64,000 bases of DNA, taken from assembly GCA_964017125.1 (NCBI GenBank), contig OZ024912.1, positions 83,908,976 through 83,972,975 of the forward strand, read 5' to 3'. Made by a program: the position numbers and the translations under genes. Below the pieces are notes generated by a model. That model was not told the DNA's origin. It made no database searches and saw nothing but the letters and a program-made list of their open reading frames with translations. This DNA comes from Flabesymbios commensalis. Taxonomy: Eukaryota; Annelida; Polychaeta; Terebellida; Flabelligeridae. Below are positions 58,901-64,000 of the stretch, one piece after another; within the stretch, counting starts at the first letter, position 1; every line of letters begins with the position of its first letter.

Positions 58901-61900
58901 TGCCCCAAGATGGCCGCCCTAACACCAGCTGGGGGATACCTACTCCACTGCGACGACACCTGACGCAAAACAACACAAACATCAGATTAATGAAGATCAA
59001 ATATATTCCCATAAATATGGGACGTTGACCCAATGTTGGCTTAATGTTGGGCCAGCGACGAAGACGGTGGACTAACATCGAAGGGACTGTTTTGGCCAAC
59101 CATGTCAAAAATAAGAAATACGGGAATTTCGTCTCTATATATCTTGCCTAGCTGGTAAATGCGCAGCACAAAAATTAAAAAACTTTTGCAGTTCTAGTCT
59201 ATGGACATGTTTACATCATATGGTCATACTAAGAAGCCAAAATAAAATCACCGATTTTTGGATGATTTTGGATGATTTTGCTGGGAGATAATTGAAAATG
59301 AAATGAAATCGGGCTTTAGGCCAACTTTGTGCACATATAGGCTAAACTGGGCCAGGAGAACCTCCTGAGGATGGTGAGATGATTGAGATGACACTGTCCT
59401 CCAGACACAGGATTCGAAATTCGAGCCCTGGCGGTCTGAGGCCGAGTACACTACCTCTCGGTCACGGAGGCTCCCCACAATACTAACTTTCACACGTGGA
59501 TGGGGAAGAAACATTTTTGTTTCTTTCAAACCGCCGAGACCGAGAACCGAACCCCGAACTCTGGCGTGAAAGGCAGCGGTGCTAACCACTACCCTAGGGC
59601 CCCCGCCCTTGCTGGGAGATACTCCATCCTCATCTACGACACCTGCTGGAAACCAACACAGACGTCAATCAGTCTAACTCCTATGCTGAATTGATAATTT
59701 CTATTTCTACTAATTTGAACGATGAAATATAAACGATGGAAAATATTTCGATATATATGCGAAAAACATACATATCTAAAGTTACATTATTGGACATTTG
59801 ATTTGTTTTAAAACTGGCTTGATAAAAATCGGTAATTTTATATTGGCTTCTTAATATGACATGATGTAAACATGTCTAGATAAGCGAGATATAGAGACGA
59901 AATTCCCGATCTCTTAATTTCGGACATGCATGTCCAAAATAAGAAATACGTGAATTTCGTCTTTATATCTCGCTTATATGGTAAATGCACAGCACAAAAA
60001 TTAAAGAACTTTTGCAGTTCTAGTCTATGGATGATTTTAGTCTGATTGAGTCGCTTTAAGTATAATTAAAACTAATAGCATTAACAGGTCTACTTCAGCG
60101 CTGCCTACAGTATATTAACCCTTACAGCGCCAGGACCGACTATACTCGTTTTTAGCCTTCAAATAAGTACATTTAACCCTTTAAGCGCTGTATTTTTAAT
60201 GAAAACTTTAGAGACCAAAGGGTTTTTTGCAATTTGAAATCATCATAAATGTCTTAGTTAGCTATTTCTGATTCATTTGAATACCTATGCTATGGGGCTA
60301 CGGCCATTATAAATATTTTCACTCTTACAGTGCGGGGGTCGACTTTAGTCGTCAGAATCTGACGTCTACAGCTCTTTCTGCTTCATTTGAAATCAACTTC
60401 ACCAAATCGTGGTTGTTGGCAGTGGACGTACACCCCCAGTAAACACGACACATTTAAACAATGCCGATTTAACCCTTTAAGCCCTCACGATGCATTAAAG
60501 CACCATTTTACATCCCTGAGAACAGACTCAATTTTCCTACAACCAATGGTTTTACAATGGAAATTTCCATGAAACTGTTTTTCCAATATGTGGCAATTTT
60601 CTTTAATTTTTCATCCACCTCAAGTCATCTTCATCCACGGCTTGTAGTGGATGAAGATGATAAAGGTAAATTCAGGCTTCAAAGGGTTAGCACGCCGTCT
60701 GCGACGTCGGCCCAACATTAAATCGACATTGGTTTAATGTGTCGTGGTTGCCGGGACAGCACGTGCGTACTCATGAATCAGTGACGTCATTACGTTATAC
60801 ACACGTTGGAATGTTAGGTGACGGGTCCACGAAATCCAGCTCCACTGTCACGTGACAATCTGTGTATGATGCACACACAGAGGTCAGGTTCGCCATGACC
60901 CAGAAACTCAGGTTCACTTCCGGTCCTCCCTCTGCCACTGTCAGCCTCCCCTCGGGGTGAACTAACTGCCAACATAAACGTAGTCAGTTCATATACTCAT
61001 ATGATGCTCATTTTCAGGCTTGAATTTATCATTGAAATCAATTGATCATTTAAGCCTTAAAACCGTGAAATATTGTTTTTATAAACCAAGAGATTTCAAT
61101 TTGAAATCATCATAAATGTCTTAGTTAGCTCTTTCTGCTCCATTTCAATACCTATGTTATGGATCTACGGCTGTTGTAAATATTTTACTCTTTCAGTGTG
61201 TGGATAAACTTTTTCAGTCAGAGTCTGACGTCTATAGACGTCAGACTCTGAAGTCTACGTCTTAATTATCTCTTTCCGCTTCATTTGCGTAACTAGATTA
61301 TGGGTCTACACACAGCAAACACGATACAATAAACCAATGCTGTTTTAATGTAGGGCCACCACGCTGGCCCAACATTAAAACAACATTGGTCTAATGTATC
61401 GCGTTTGCTGGGCAGCTTTTATAAATATCTTACTCTTTCAGTGTGGGGATCGACTTTAGACGTCAGAATAGACTATATAATAGTGGCCGTCCCATTCTAG
61501 TTATAACTGTCAATAGACCAGGTTTCTGGCTGTTGCTTTAATTATTCATAAGTTGATAACAGCTTTGACATTTTTTAATCAAAATATCAGTGATTCAACA
61601 CTCAACCCTTTAAGCCCTCACGATGCATTAAAGCATCATTTTAAATCACTGTATACAGACTGCATTTTTCATATAACTAGGGGATTTATGATGAAAATTT
61701 CGTTGAAACTGTTTTACCAATACATGCAATTTTCTTTAATTTTTCACACACTTCAAGTCATCTTCATCCACTACAAGTCGAGAATTGCGGTAGCAATTCG
61801 CGGCTTGTAGTGGATGAAGATGACAATGGTAAATTCAGGCTCGAAAGGGTTAAACCCTCGCGATGCATCAAAGCATAGCTTTGCATCTCTCAAGAATGAT

Positions 61901-63373
61901 TGTTTTCCTACACCTAGGGGTTTTAAAATCAAAATTTTCATGAAATTGTTTCAATGATATTTTCTACAGCAATTCGCAGCTTCTAGTGGATGAAGATGAC
62001 AAATTTAAGATATATGATATAACTAACTTTTAGCAATTGGTTACAAAAATTCAAATGAAAACACAGCTTACCCGTATATCCCACATTCCCTTCAGGTTAC
62101 AACTTACCCATATATCCCACATTCCCTTCAGGTTACAACCTACCCATATATCCCACAAGCCTTCCAGAATACTTTACAACTTACTCGTATATCCCACATA
62201 CCTTTCATGTATCAACTTACCCATTCATCGCACGGCCACTGCGCATACGACGTTGTTGCGACGTTGAATCAACGTTAAATGAGTGATTCAACGTCGCAAC
62301 AACGTCGTGTGCCTAATGGACATGCCTTTGAGGTTACAACTTACCCGTATATCCCACACGCCTTTGAGGTTATAACTTACCCATATATCCCACACACCTT
62401 TCAGGTTACAACTTACCCATATAACCCACAAGCCTTTCTGATTACAACTGACCCGTACATCCCATATTCCCTTCAGGTGACAACTTACTCATATATACCA
62501 CAAGCCTTCCAGAATACATTACAACTTACCCGTATATCTCACATGCCTTTCGGGGTATCAACGTACCCATATATCTCACGCCCACTGCGCATACGACGTT
62601 GTTGCGACGTTGAATCAACGTGAAATGAGTGATTCAACGTCGCAACAACGTCTTGTGCCCAATGGCATGCATTTGAGGTTCCAACTTACCTGTTTACCCC
62701 ATTCAACTTCAGGTTTCAACTTACCCGTATGTCCCACATTCCCTTAAGGTTATCCTCCCTCACAGAGGGTACATCTGTGAACACATGGCTGTGAGAGTCA
62801 GGAGACGTGACCTGCGGGTCACCATGACCTAGATCTGTGATACTGCCGCTCTGTGACGTCACATTATGTACATACTGTGACGTAGGTGAGTTATATGTGG
62901 GCTGTACAGCGTCATGTGTACTGCCGCTAGTCCTGTCAGTGATATCATACACTGATGACCCTCTGGGGTCAGTCCTATATGTCACAACTCCCGAATCTGG
63001 GGATTCCTCTGAAGTGACGTCATACTCAGGCGTAGTCACGTGGTCGATGACGTCATTATCTAAGGCACCTGAAGGCACATGCGTATCTGGGTCAACGGTG
63101 GATGAGTGTGGCCCACTTCCTAAAAACATAAAAATAGATTTCAATTCAAAGCACCCGAGTCGTTTCGCTTCGTTACGCGATCCACAACCTGAGGTAATTA
63201 AAAATTGAAATAAATCAAATAATTAACCTTATTAAGATAAGGGTTAAATGACTATTTTCTATACCTGGTGTACATATATAGCTACCAGGGCGGTAGTGAT
63301 AGTGGTGAGGACACAACCATTCCTGCTCAATCATCACAAAGCTTTCTGGTTCCAGGTGGGCGGCAGCGCAACC
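36763..63373 (-). CDS. VWDE-like transmembrane protein gene, 5' end outside window
   Basis: Eighteen exons join in frame over 1,010 residues. Order in the product: PHHYHYRPGSYICTPG region (1-36); Ser/Thr-rich low-complexity linker (37-160); a region ahead of the vWD domain (169-306); vWD domain from DPHIITFDGMEYN (about 323) through SCNCAVAVQSGDDV (about 364) to GLCGTYDG (467); a Cys-rich C8-like segment (about 614-700); one EGF-like unit, CPQDCNKRGLCTQG plus CECSHGYTAADC (about 706-731); a VWDE-type segment ending ISNNG...YDPMCQECS (783-848); SCIIDGRCYEEGE (857-869); a membrane span (907-929); KCCCK; and a 76-residue tail. The order and many motifs match vertebrate VWDE as I remember it. Unlike human VWDE, the long C-terminal EGF series is missing and a membrane anchor is present. 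Likely a cell-surface adhesion or matrix-binding protein (inference). Confidence 0.85.
37373..37502 (-). CDS. VWDE-like exon 17, transmembrane segment
   Basis: The prior exon's G plus AT gives Asp, then PQCTASRGDFKMKD. A hydrophobic run of 23 residues from WVIAVVAAVGG to GILVGFLLY is followed by KCCCK, a likely stop-transfer and palmitoylation site. Acceptor tgtttag, donor GTACGT. Phases on both sides agree with neighbours. Confidence 0.85.
37503..38000 (-). repeat. Exon-edge array of exon 17 acceptor, 105-bp units
   Basis: Five further copies of the exon 17 start with its acceptor lie immediately upstream; acceptor-like AGs sit near 37606, 37711, 37816, 37899 and 37982. The first three units are 105 bp, the last two shorter and more diverged. 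Each keeps tgtttag followed by ATCCCCAGTGCAC or a near match. 105 is a multiple of three, so use of an upstream copy would keep frame, but at least two units carry an in-frame TGA. Confidence 0.9.
38304..38415 (-). CDS. VWDE-like exon 16
   Basis: 37 codons plus one base, from KTSCIIDGRCYEEGEHS to NECLVCAPSDTEQPQWAT. It matches the vertebrate VWDE motif C-I-I-D-G-x-C-Y-x-E-G followed by CxxC. Acceptor tttttccag, donor GTAATT. Confidence 0.85.
38725..39020 (-). repeat. (GTGA)n microsatellite beside exon 15 donor
   Basis: About 70 tetramer units, ctca on the plus strand, starting about 10 bp after the exon 15 donor. On the coding (minus) strand it reads GTGAGTGAGTGA, so each register offers a consensus GTGAGT donor next to the weaker real GTCAGT. 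Microsatellite open frames here are meaningless. Confidence 0.9.
39031..39246 (-). CDS. VWDE-like exon 15
   Basis: 72 codons, phase 0 on both sides, starting VTATTYIPGDTVISIKANF and running through YLIYISNNGINKSAPLLF and YDPMCQECSTNDTFCVRK. This is the segment that in vertebrate VWDE reads VSNDG...YDGACQVC. Acceptor ctacacag, donor GTCAGT. Confidence 0.85.
39425..40390. mobile_element. Two related foldback elements in intron 14
   Basis: The ends ttaacgcttatcctgct (39925) and agcaggataaggggtaa (40378-40395) are inverted and enclose a family F hairpin at 40305-40360. A separate palindromic stretch (gtgaccgccatg...atggcggtcac) lies within it (about 40030-40250), probably a nested insertion. A second related copy, opposite orientation, spans about 39425-39655, followed by a family D hairpin at 39660-39715. 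Confidence 0.55.
40442..40632 (-). CDS. VWDE-like exon 14, EGF end and following segment
   Basis: Two bases complete Gly, then VCECSHGYTAADCSLAV closes the EGF-like unit opened by exon 13. KPPYLSEMPHYGLCDTRHSK and KCDAVIVYGKDF match the segment that follows this EGF in VWDE. Ends HLQECQ, donor GTAAGA, acceptor ttttttctag. Confidence 0.9.
41345..46645 (-). repeat. Exon-edge array of exon 13 donor, about 95-bp units, about 55 copies
   Basis: Each unit repeats the last about 70 bp of exon 13, the GTAAT donor and about 22 bp of intron. It still reads TTTIHNAMCPQDCNKRGVCT on the minus strand, with both EGF cysteines and Asn-Leu-Thr before it, and then CAAG|gtaatatagc. Three main variants (AGG GGA GTG, CGG GGA GTG, TGG GGG CTA at the Lys-x-Gly-x-Cys site) alternate in recurring multi-unit blocks. 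Reading past any donor meets a stop within about 12 codons. The array makes up most of a 6-kb intron. Confidence 0.95.
46646..46808 (-). CDS. VWDE-like exon 13
   Basis: 54 codons plus one base: IVGDASWAESARDAMKEQC, an NVSLPTNLTTT linker with two N-glycosylation sequons, then CPQDCNKRGLCTQ, the first half of an EGF-like unit. Start at tgtatttag before ATTGTAGG; the closer gattgtag acceptor would break phase with exon 12. Its donor CAAG|gtaat is the source of the downstream array. Confidence 0.9.
47747..47899 (-). CDS. VWDE-like exon 12
   Basis: 51 codons, phase 0: KHKWKPGWNEVHAKGHCERY then LGQLCAQVPGVNMDAE and RTCMEDIQ. Cys spacing and the CxQxPGV motif match the VWDE segment between the vWD domain and the EGF unit. 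Acceptor ctgtttaaag, donor GTATAA. Confidence 0.85.
47993..48226 (-). mobile_element. MITE family B in intron 11
   Basis: Antisense copy: ends cctttacaacgctgaa and ctgaaatagaaagg, body gtgggtctacggccg-type, hairpin tttatacgtcagaatctgac/gtcaaattctgacgtataaa. Confidence 0.7.
48540..48806. mobile_element. Non-autonomous hAT-like element
   Basis: Inverted ends gcggatccaggaattg and ctctggatccgccactg; CAGTGGCGGATCC is a terminus seen in many hAT-type MITEs. Internal poly-G and poly-C runs sit next to both ends. No transposase. Confidence 0.5.
49021..49175 (-). CDS. VWDE-like exon 11
   Basis: Two bases plus 51 codons: GQDITEELIGQARRREKPDS, RMRRDTYPNYVIKRDN, EEPIIISKKFKPP. Highly basic with dibasic RRR and MRR-R sites, possibly furin-type cleavage between the vWD and C8-like parts (inference). 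Acceptor tttcaacag, donor GTAAGT. Confidence 0.8.
49260..49330. mobile_element. MITE family A fragment
   Basis: Contains aatgctggattgacgatggg and ccaacattaacccagcattg; the termini are missing. Confidence 0.5.
49550..50244. repeat. Compound microsatellites in intron 10
   Basis: (TCAA)n at about 49550-49718, (GAGT)n at 49739-49828, (GCGT)n at 49829-49912, and (GAGT)n again at 49967-50244, with a duplicated link gttytgggccacatgtgagt before each GAGT block. The last block stops about 11 bp from the exon 10 donor. Confidence 0.95.
50255..50412 (-). CDS. VWDE-like exon 10
   Basis: One base plus 52 codons plus one: VDLLGADSLLRGVNVSVDGG, GPDIRYCLSDQILHRKDCGY, DVDTCDTFH. The region follows the vWD GLCGTYDG motif. 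Acceptor gtatgttacag, donor GTGAGG. Confidence 0.8.
50878..50976. mobile_element. MITE family A, well preserved
   Basis: Begins cctagcaaacacgagacatc and ends gatgtctcgtgtttgctggg; arms pair almost fully around the core ccagcgtcgtagatggtgg. Confidence 0.85.
51366..51686 (-). repeat. Exon-edge array of exon 9 donor, about 64-bp units, 5 copies
   Basis: Each unit contains ACGAGAGCTCGACCTGCTGA, the rest of exon 9's end (TTGGACTGGAG) and GTAAGTGCGTG plus about 25 bp of intron. Copies are nearly identical, so the expansion is recent. All carry the consensus donor GTAAGT. Confidence 0.9.
51687..51813 (-). CDS. VWDE-like exon 9, vWD GLCGTYDG motif
   Basis: GLCGTYDGDVENEIHFQNGS is the classic end motif of a vWD domain, followed by a basic KKSKEKRTRAR stretch and ADFILDWR. 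Acceptor atcttcag, donor AG|GTAAGT. 127 bp; phases 1 and 2 agree with neighbours. Confidence 0.9.
51888..52385. mobile_element. Two MITE family B copies in intron 8
   Basis: An antisense copy at about 51888-52095 (hairpin region shortened) and a partial sense copy at about 52215-52383. Confidence 0.6.
52400..52580. mobile_element. Palindromic MITE family H
   Basis: Arms cactcgtccaatgaatgaag and cactttattcattggacatg, with gagcacgatatgggaaaata and tattttctcatatcgc outside them. A related, more diverged copy is at about 63418-63545. Confidence 0.65.
53296..53395 (-). CDS. VWDE-like exon 8, within vWD domain
   Basis: 33 codons plus one base: IHLPHGTYIKVMVSRMLI, then NTWIVPSPSDLNQTQ. It matches the LPSGTFVRVEV-type strand of vWD domains. 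Acceptor gttttgttttag, donor GTCAGG. Confidence 0.85.
53396..53530 (-). repeat. Exon-edge repeats of exon 8 acceptor, 3 extra copies
   Basis: Upstream of exon 8 its acceptor and first about 14 bases (tgttttag, ATCCACCTTCC) recur near 53437, 53475 and 53507 with spacing of roughly 35-45 bp. Copies differ by small indels. Confidence 0.8.
53780..54560 (-). repeat. Diverged copies of exon 7 3' edge
   Basis: Three degraded copies of the end of exon 7 plus its GTAAGA donor lie in the following intron, at about 53790-53860, 54060-54160 and 54420-54520. Each keeps parts of the GTGAACGGGAACCT-like and GACGGCAAGAAATACAAC-like segments and the taatcgtcttacg context. A family C MITE (54162-54389) separates two of them. 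They are much older than the exon 9 or 13 arrays. Confidence 0.7.
54162..54389 (+). mobile_element. MITE family C with TTAA duplication
   Basis: Flanked by TTAA at 54158-54161 and 54390-54393. Ends CCCTTTAAGCCC and GGCTTCAAAGGG; internal hairpin tcatcttcatccattacaag/cttgtagtggataaagatga. TTAA duplication with CCCTTT ends suggests piggyBac-type mobilisation. Confidence 0.85.
54567..54806 (-). CDS. VWDE-like exon 7, core of vWD domain
   Basis: 80 codons, phase 0: VTTVYQKCGPDVLASCNCAV, QSGDDVIVIERC, then RMRVDMYVNGNLTRGTRVLQ and DGKKYN. SCNCAVA...GDDV matches vertebrate VWDE SCNCGFVAKEGGDIV. Acceptor ttgaag, donor GTAAGA. Confidence 0.9.
55307..56595. repeat. Hairpin-bearing 115-bp tandem repeat, about 11 units
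   Basis: Each unit contains an inverted repeat: accatatagatagtaagggt...attccccc pairs with ...gggggaatacccttcctatctatatggt around ctggcctgggtca. Between hairpins is agtttgtgatagatgctcag plus ttaatcaaataacacaactt. The first four units alternate between two forms (gtaagggtattcctcgtgcc and gtgagggtattccccctgcc), a dimeric higher-order pattern; later units are a third form. Confidence 0.9.
56640..56735. mobile_element. Family D hairpin
   Basis: The stem ttcgtcatttgaagctgga/tccagcttcaaatgacgaa around aattgcgttagcaat, followed by agcaggaaagggttatt. Confidence 0.65.
56810..56873 (-). CDS. VWDE-like exon 6, within vWD domain
   Basis: One base plus 21 codons: EYNNYYEGEFILYKHKTLPF and K. Matches the YDNFKTGTFVLYKS strand of vertebrate VWDE. 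A 64-bp microexon-sized exon with good sites (ttttgtag, GTAAGT). Confidence 0.85.
57166..57402 (+). mobile_element. MITE family B with TTAA duplication
   Basis: TTAA at 57162-57165 and 57403-57406; CCCTTCCAGCGCAGG start, full family body with cataacataggtattcaaat. Confidence 0.8.
57609..57685 (-). CDS. VWDE-like exon 5, start of vWD domain
   Basis: 25 codons plus two bases: IDIIDRDRKATCQS then INDPHIITFDGM (Met split with exon 6). DPHIxTFDG is the signature opening of vWD domains. Acceptor attgttgcag, donor GTAAGT. Confidence 0.9.
57909..58140 (+). mobile_element. MITE family B with TTAA duplication
   Basis: TTAA at 57905-57908 and 58141-58144; hairpin gactttagtcgtcacaatct and partner; ends at gcgctttacggg. 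Confidence 0.75.
58328..58366 (-). repeat. Single duplicate of exon 4 donor edge
   Basis: This 39-bp segment matches the end of exon 4 with its donor (58698-58736) at all but about two positions and includes ACCT|GTAAGTATTG. A truncated family B MITE (58367-58566) and a family A MITE (58573-58681) now lie between the duplicate and the true donor. Confidence 0.85.
58573..58681. mobile_element. MITE family A, well preserved
   Basis: Begins cctagcaaacacggggcatt, ends aatgccccgtgtttgatggg; arms pair around cccaacgtcttcgacgctgg. Confidence 0.85.
58707..58959 (-). CDS. VWDE-like exon 4
   Basis: One base plus 84 codons: CRRSGVGIPQLVLGRPSWG, LYSSIQLPWGMTNLVHN, LQRQHISLALRRSTAEPAGN, FMNAYKIP. It corresponds to the region ahead of the vWD domain in VWDE. 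Acceptor gcgtcag, donor GTAAGT. Confidence 0.8.
59018..59100. mobile_element. MITE family A, partial
   Basis: Contains cccaatgttggcttaatgtt, gggccagcgacgaagacgg and a worn right arm. Confidence 0.5.
59105..60035. repeat. Inverted and direct copies of an unknown element
   Basis: The segment aagaaatacgggaatttcgt...cttttgcagttctagtctat (59105-59210) recurs in the same orientation at about 59940-60030 and inverted at about 59810-59930. The SINE copy at 59291-59608 sits inside this structure. Confidence 0.6.
59278..59621 (-). mobile_element. SINE with two tRNA-like heads, second copy
   Basis: Body 59291-59608 on the minus strand, flanked by the 13-bp direct repeat ttgctgggagata (59278-59290 and 59609-59621). 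Same organisation as the copy at 29457-29769: two tRNA-like promoter heads, a shared agaaacaaaaatgtttcttc linker palindrome, and a cctatatgtgcacaaag tail. Confidence 0.85.
60177..60370 (-). mobile_element. MITE family B, antisense, truncated
   Basis: TTAA at 60173-60176, then cctttaagcgctgta, the antisense body, and the gtgcgggggtcgactttagt hairpin half; the other half is missing. Confidence 0.65.
60436..60755. mobile_element. MITE family A interrupted by MITE family C
   Basis: The family A left arm (60436-60468, cccagtaaacacgacacatt) and right arm (60691-60755, ending aatgtgtcgtggttgccggg) are separated by a complete family C element at 60473-60686, bounded by TTAA and TTAG. Family C therefore moved after this family A copy was in place. 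Confidence 0.8.
60805..60965 (-). CDS. VWDE-like exon 3
   Basis: 53 codons plus two bases: LVHPEGRLTVAEGGPEVNL, FWVMANLTSVCASYTDCHVT, VELDFVDPSPNIP. Contains N-linked sequons. The donor AAC|GTGTGTAT is non-consensus but is the only GT that keeps phase with exon 4. Acceptor tgttggcag. Confidence 0.75.
61050..61262 (-). mobile_element. MITE family B, antisense
   Basis: Body aaatcatcataaatgtctta, ctatgttatggatctacggc, then the gtcagagtctgacgtctata hairpin. A family A palindrome (about 61310-61415, acacagcaaacacgatac ... gtatcgcgtttgctggg) and another family B fragment (61420-61470) follow. Confidence 0.6.
61606..62005 (+). mobile_element. Two adjacent MITE family C copies
   Basis: A complete copy at 61606-61849 (flanked TCAA and TTAA) is followed directly by a truncated copy from 61854 that shares the cctcgcgatgcatcaaagca start. 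Confidence 0.75.
62069..62724 (-). repeat. Exon-edge array of exon 2 donor, about 37-bp units, about 14 copies
   Basis: Units repeat AAGGGAATGTGGGATATA, CGG|GTAAGTTGTAACCTG or close variants, i.e. the last bases of exon 2 with its donor. Two palindromes (62228-62312 and 62585-62660, gacgttgttgcgacgttgaa...ttcaacgtcgcaacaacgtc) are embedded. Flanking units of the two match, so a block of several units plus the inserted palindrome was duplicated. Confidence 0.9.
62725..63119 (-). CDS. VWDE-like exon 2, Ser/Thr-rich linker
   Basis: Two bases plus 131 codons, starting GSGPHSSTVDPDTHVPSG and running through ITDRTSGSTHDAVQ and HNVTSQSGSITDLG to NLKGMWDIR. Low-complexity Ser/Thr/Asp composition suggests an O-glycosylated spacer. 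No vertebrate VWDE counterpart is apparent. Acceptor gtttttag, donor GTAAGT. Confidence 0.75.
63265..63373 (-). CDS. VWDE-like, first exon visible (exon 1)
   Basis: 36 codons plus one base: GCAAAHLEPESFVMIEQEW then LCPHHYHYRPGSYICTPG. Acceptor cttatttcag shows it is internal, so start codon and signal peptide lie beyond 64 kb. Three cysteines; no family assignment. Donor GTATAG. Confidence 0.7.
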
Positions 63374-64000
63374 CTGAAATAAGCAGGCAATGGTGTTATA
63401 CAGTAGGGATAAGATAATGAAAACGGTGTTCATTTGAGTGCGACATGGATAAATATAGCACTGGGTCAATGAACAAGGTATGAGCCTTAAAACAAACACC
63501 TTATTGATTGGACGAGTTGGATTAGGGTGCTGTATTTTCCAACATCACACACAAAAAAAATAATAAAAGCATTTATATGTCTTGCATGATCACCTAGACA
63601 ATAGAGCTTTCATGGATTGCCATTTTAATGAAAGCTTGTATGAAATCTATACATGTTTTATAACGAACAGGACTGTACAGAATGCGCATATCTTCATTAT
63701 AAAAAGTACATGTGTACTGACTGTTGAGTAGCTTTACAATCAAAAACAAAATTGTATTTCAATGCCTTGGCATACCAGACAATTAACATGGAAGCTACTG
63801 ATGTCATGTGAAAAGCCGAACTAGATGCATGATCACGCATGCTTTACGTTAGTCTATGATGAAATCGAGGTATTGTAACTTGTCTAAATTCGTTTCAGGA
63901 CAGTTTCTGGTTCCTCAGAGGTGCAGTGAAATAATCAAGTCAAGACAGTTAGAGATCAACCCACATATATCTGCTAAATGATGAAAGTAGGGTCGGAAGT
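63374..64000. other. Intron sequence at window end
   Basis: Contains a diverged family H palindrome at about 63418-63545 and otherwise AT-rich sequence. I find no further exon of the VWDE-like gene. Confidence 0.5.

Overview
This looks like nuclear DNA of an invertebrate deuterostome, most likely a cephalochordate (amphioxus). The evidence is: genes with many short exons and introns of 0.4-6 kb, an animal-specific VWDE-type receptor, CR1/L2-like LINE fragments, a tRNA-derived SINE, many TTAA-flanked MITEs, and an unusual abundance of minisatellites whose repeat unit spans an exon/intron border. From memory, that last feature was described at the amphioxus Adh locus under the name 'mirage' minisatellites. 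The species call is inference. I see no rRNA, no true tRNA gene, no CRISPR array and nothing bacterial.

Layout. 1-8.1 kb is repeat DNA: a GC-richer block, a LINE 3' end, a LINE endonuclease fragment, a 2.2-kb satellite of 22-bp units, duplicated 190-bp blocks and MITEs. 8.1-15.1 kb (minus strand) holds seven phase-0 exons, the 3' part of a leucine-rich-repeat-like gene; one intron carries a 1.25-kb array of copies of an exon start plus its acceptor. 15.1-30.4 kb has no gene I can defend: MITEs, a broken retroelement remnant, a 3.3-kb satellite with about 1.05-kb higher-order periodicity, a 24.8-26.0 kb duplication, a SINE and a LINE 3' end. 30.8-31.5 kb (plus strand) is a broken NHL/beta-propeller coding fragment followed by a 36-bp minisatellite. 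32-36.8 kb is a dense MITE cluster.

36.76-63.37 kb (minus strand) is the main content: 18 consecutive exons of a VWDE-like gene (von Willebrand factor D and EGF domain). They join in one uninterrupted frame of 1,011 codons including the stop, and the 5' end lies beyond the window. The product has a vWD domain, a cysteine-rich segment, one EGF-like unit, a region of VWDE-type C-terminal homology, one membrane-spanning segment and a cytoplasmic tail whose last residues and stop codon come from a dispersed repeat.

The most notable observation is that many splice junctions of these two genes have been copied into the adjoining intron. This is seen at VWDE exons 2, 4, 7, 8, 9, 13 and 17 and at LRR exon 6, in anything from one extra copy to more than fifty. 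The copied unit keeps the exon edge and the GT or AG splice signal, so the introns are full of decoy splice sites. Donor-side and acceptor-side versions, old and young, occur in the same gene, which points to a recurrent process acting on exon borders.
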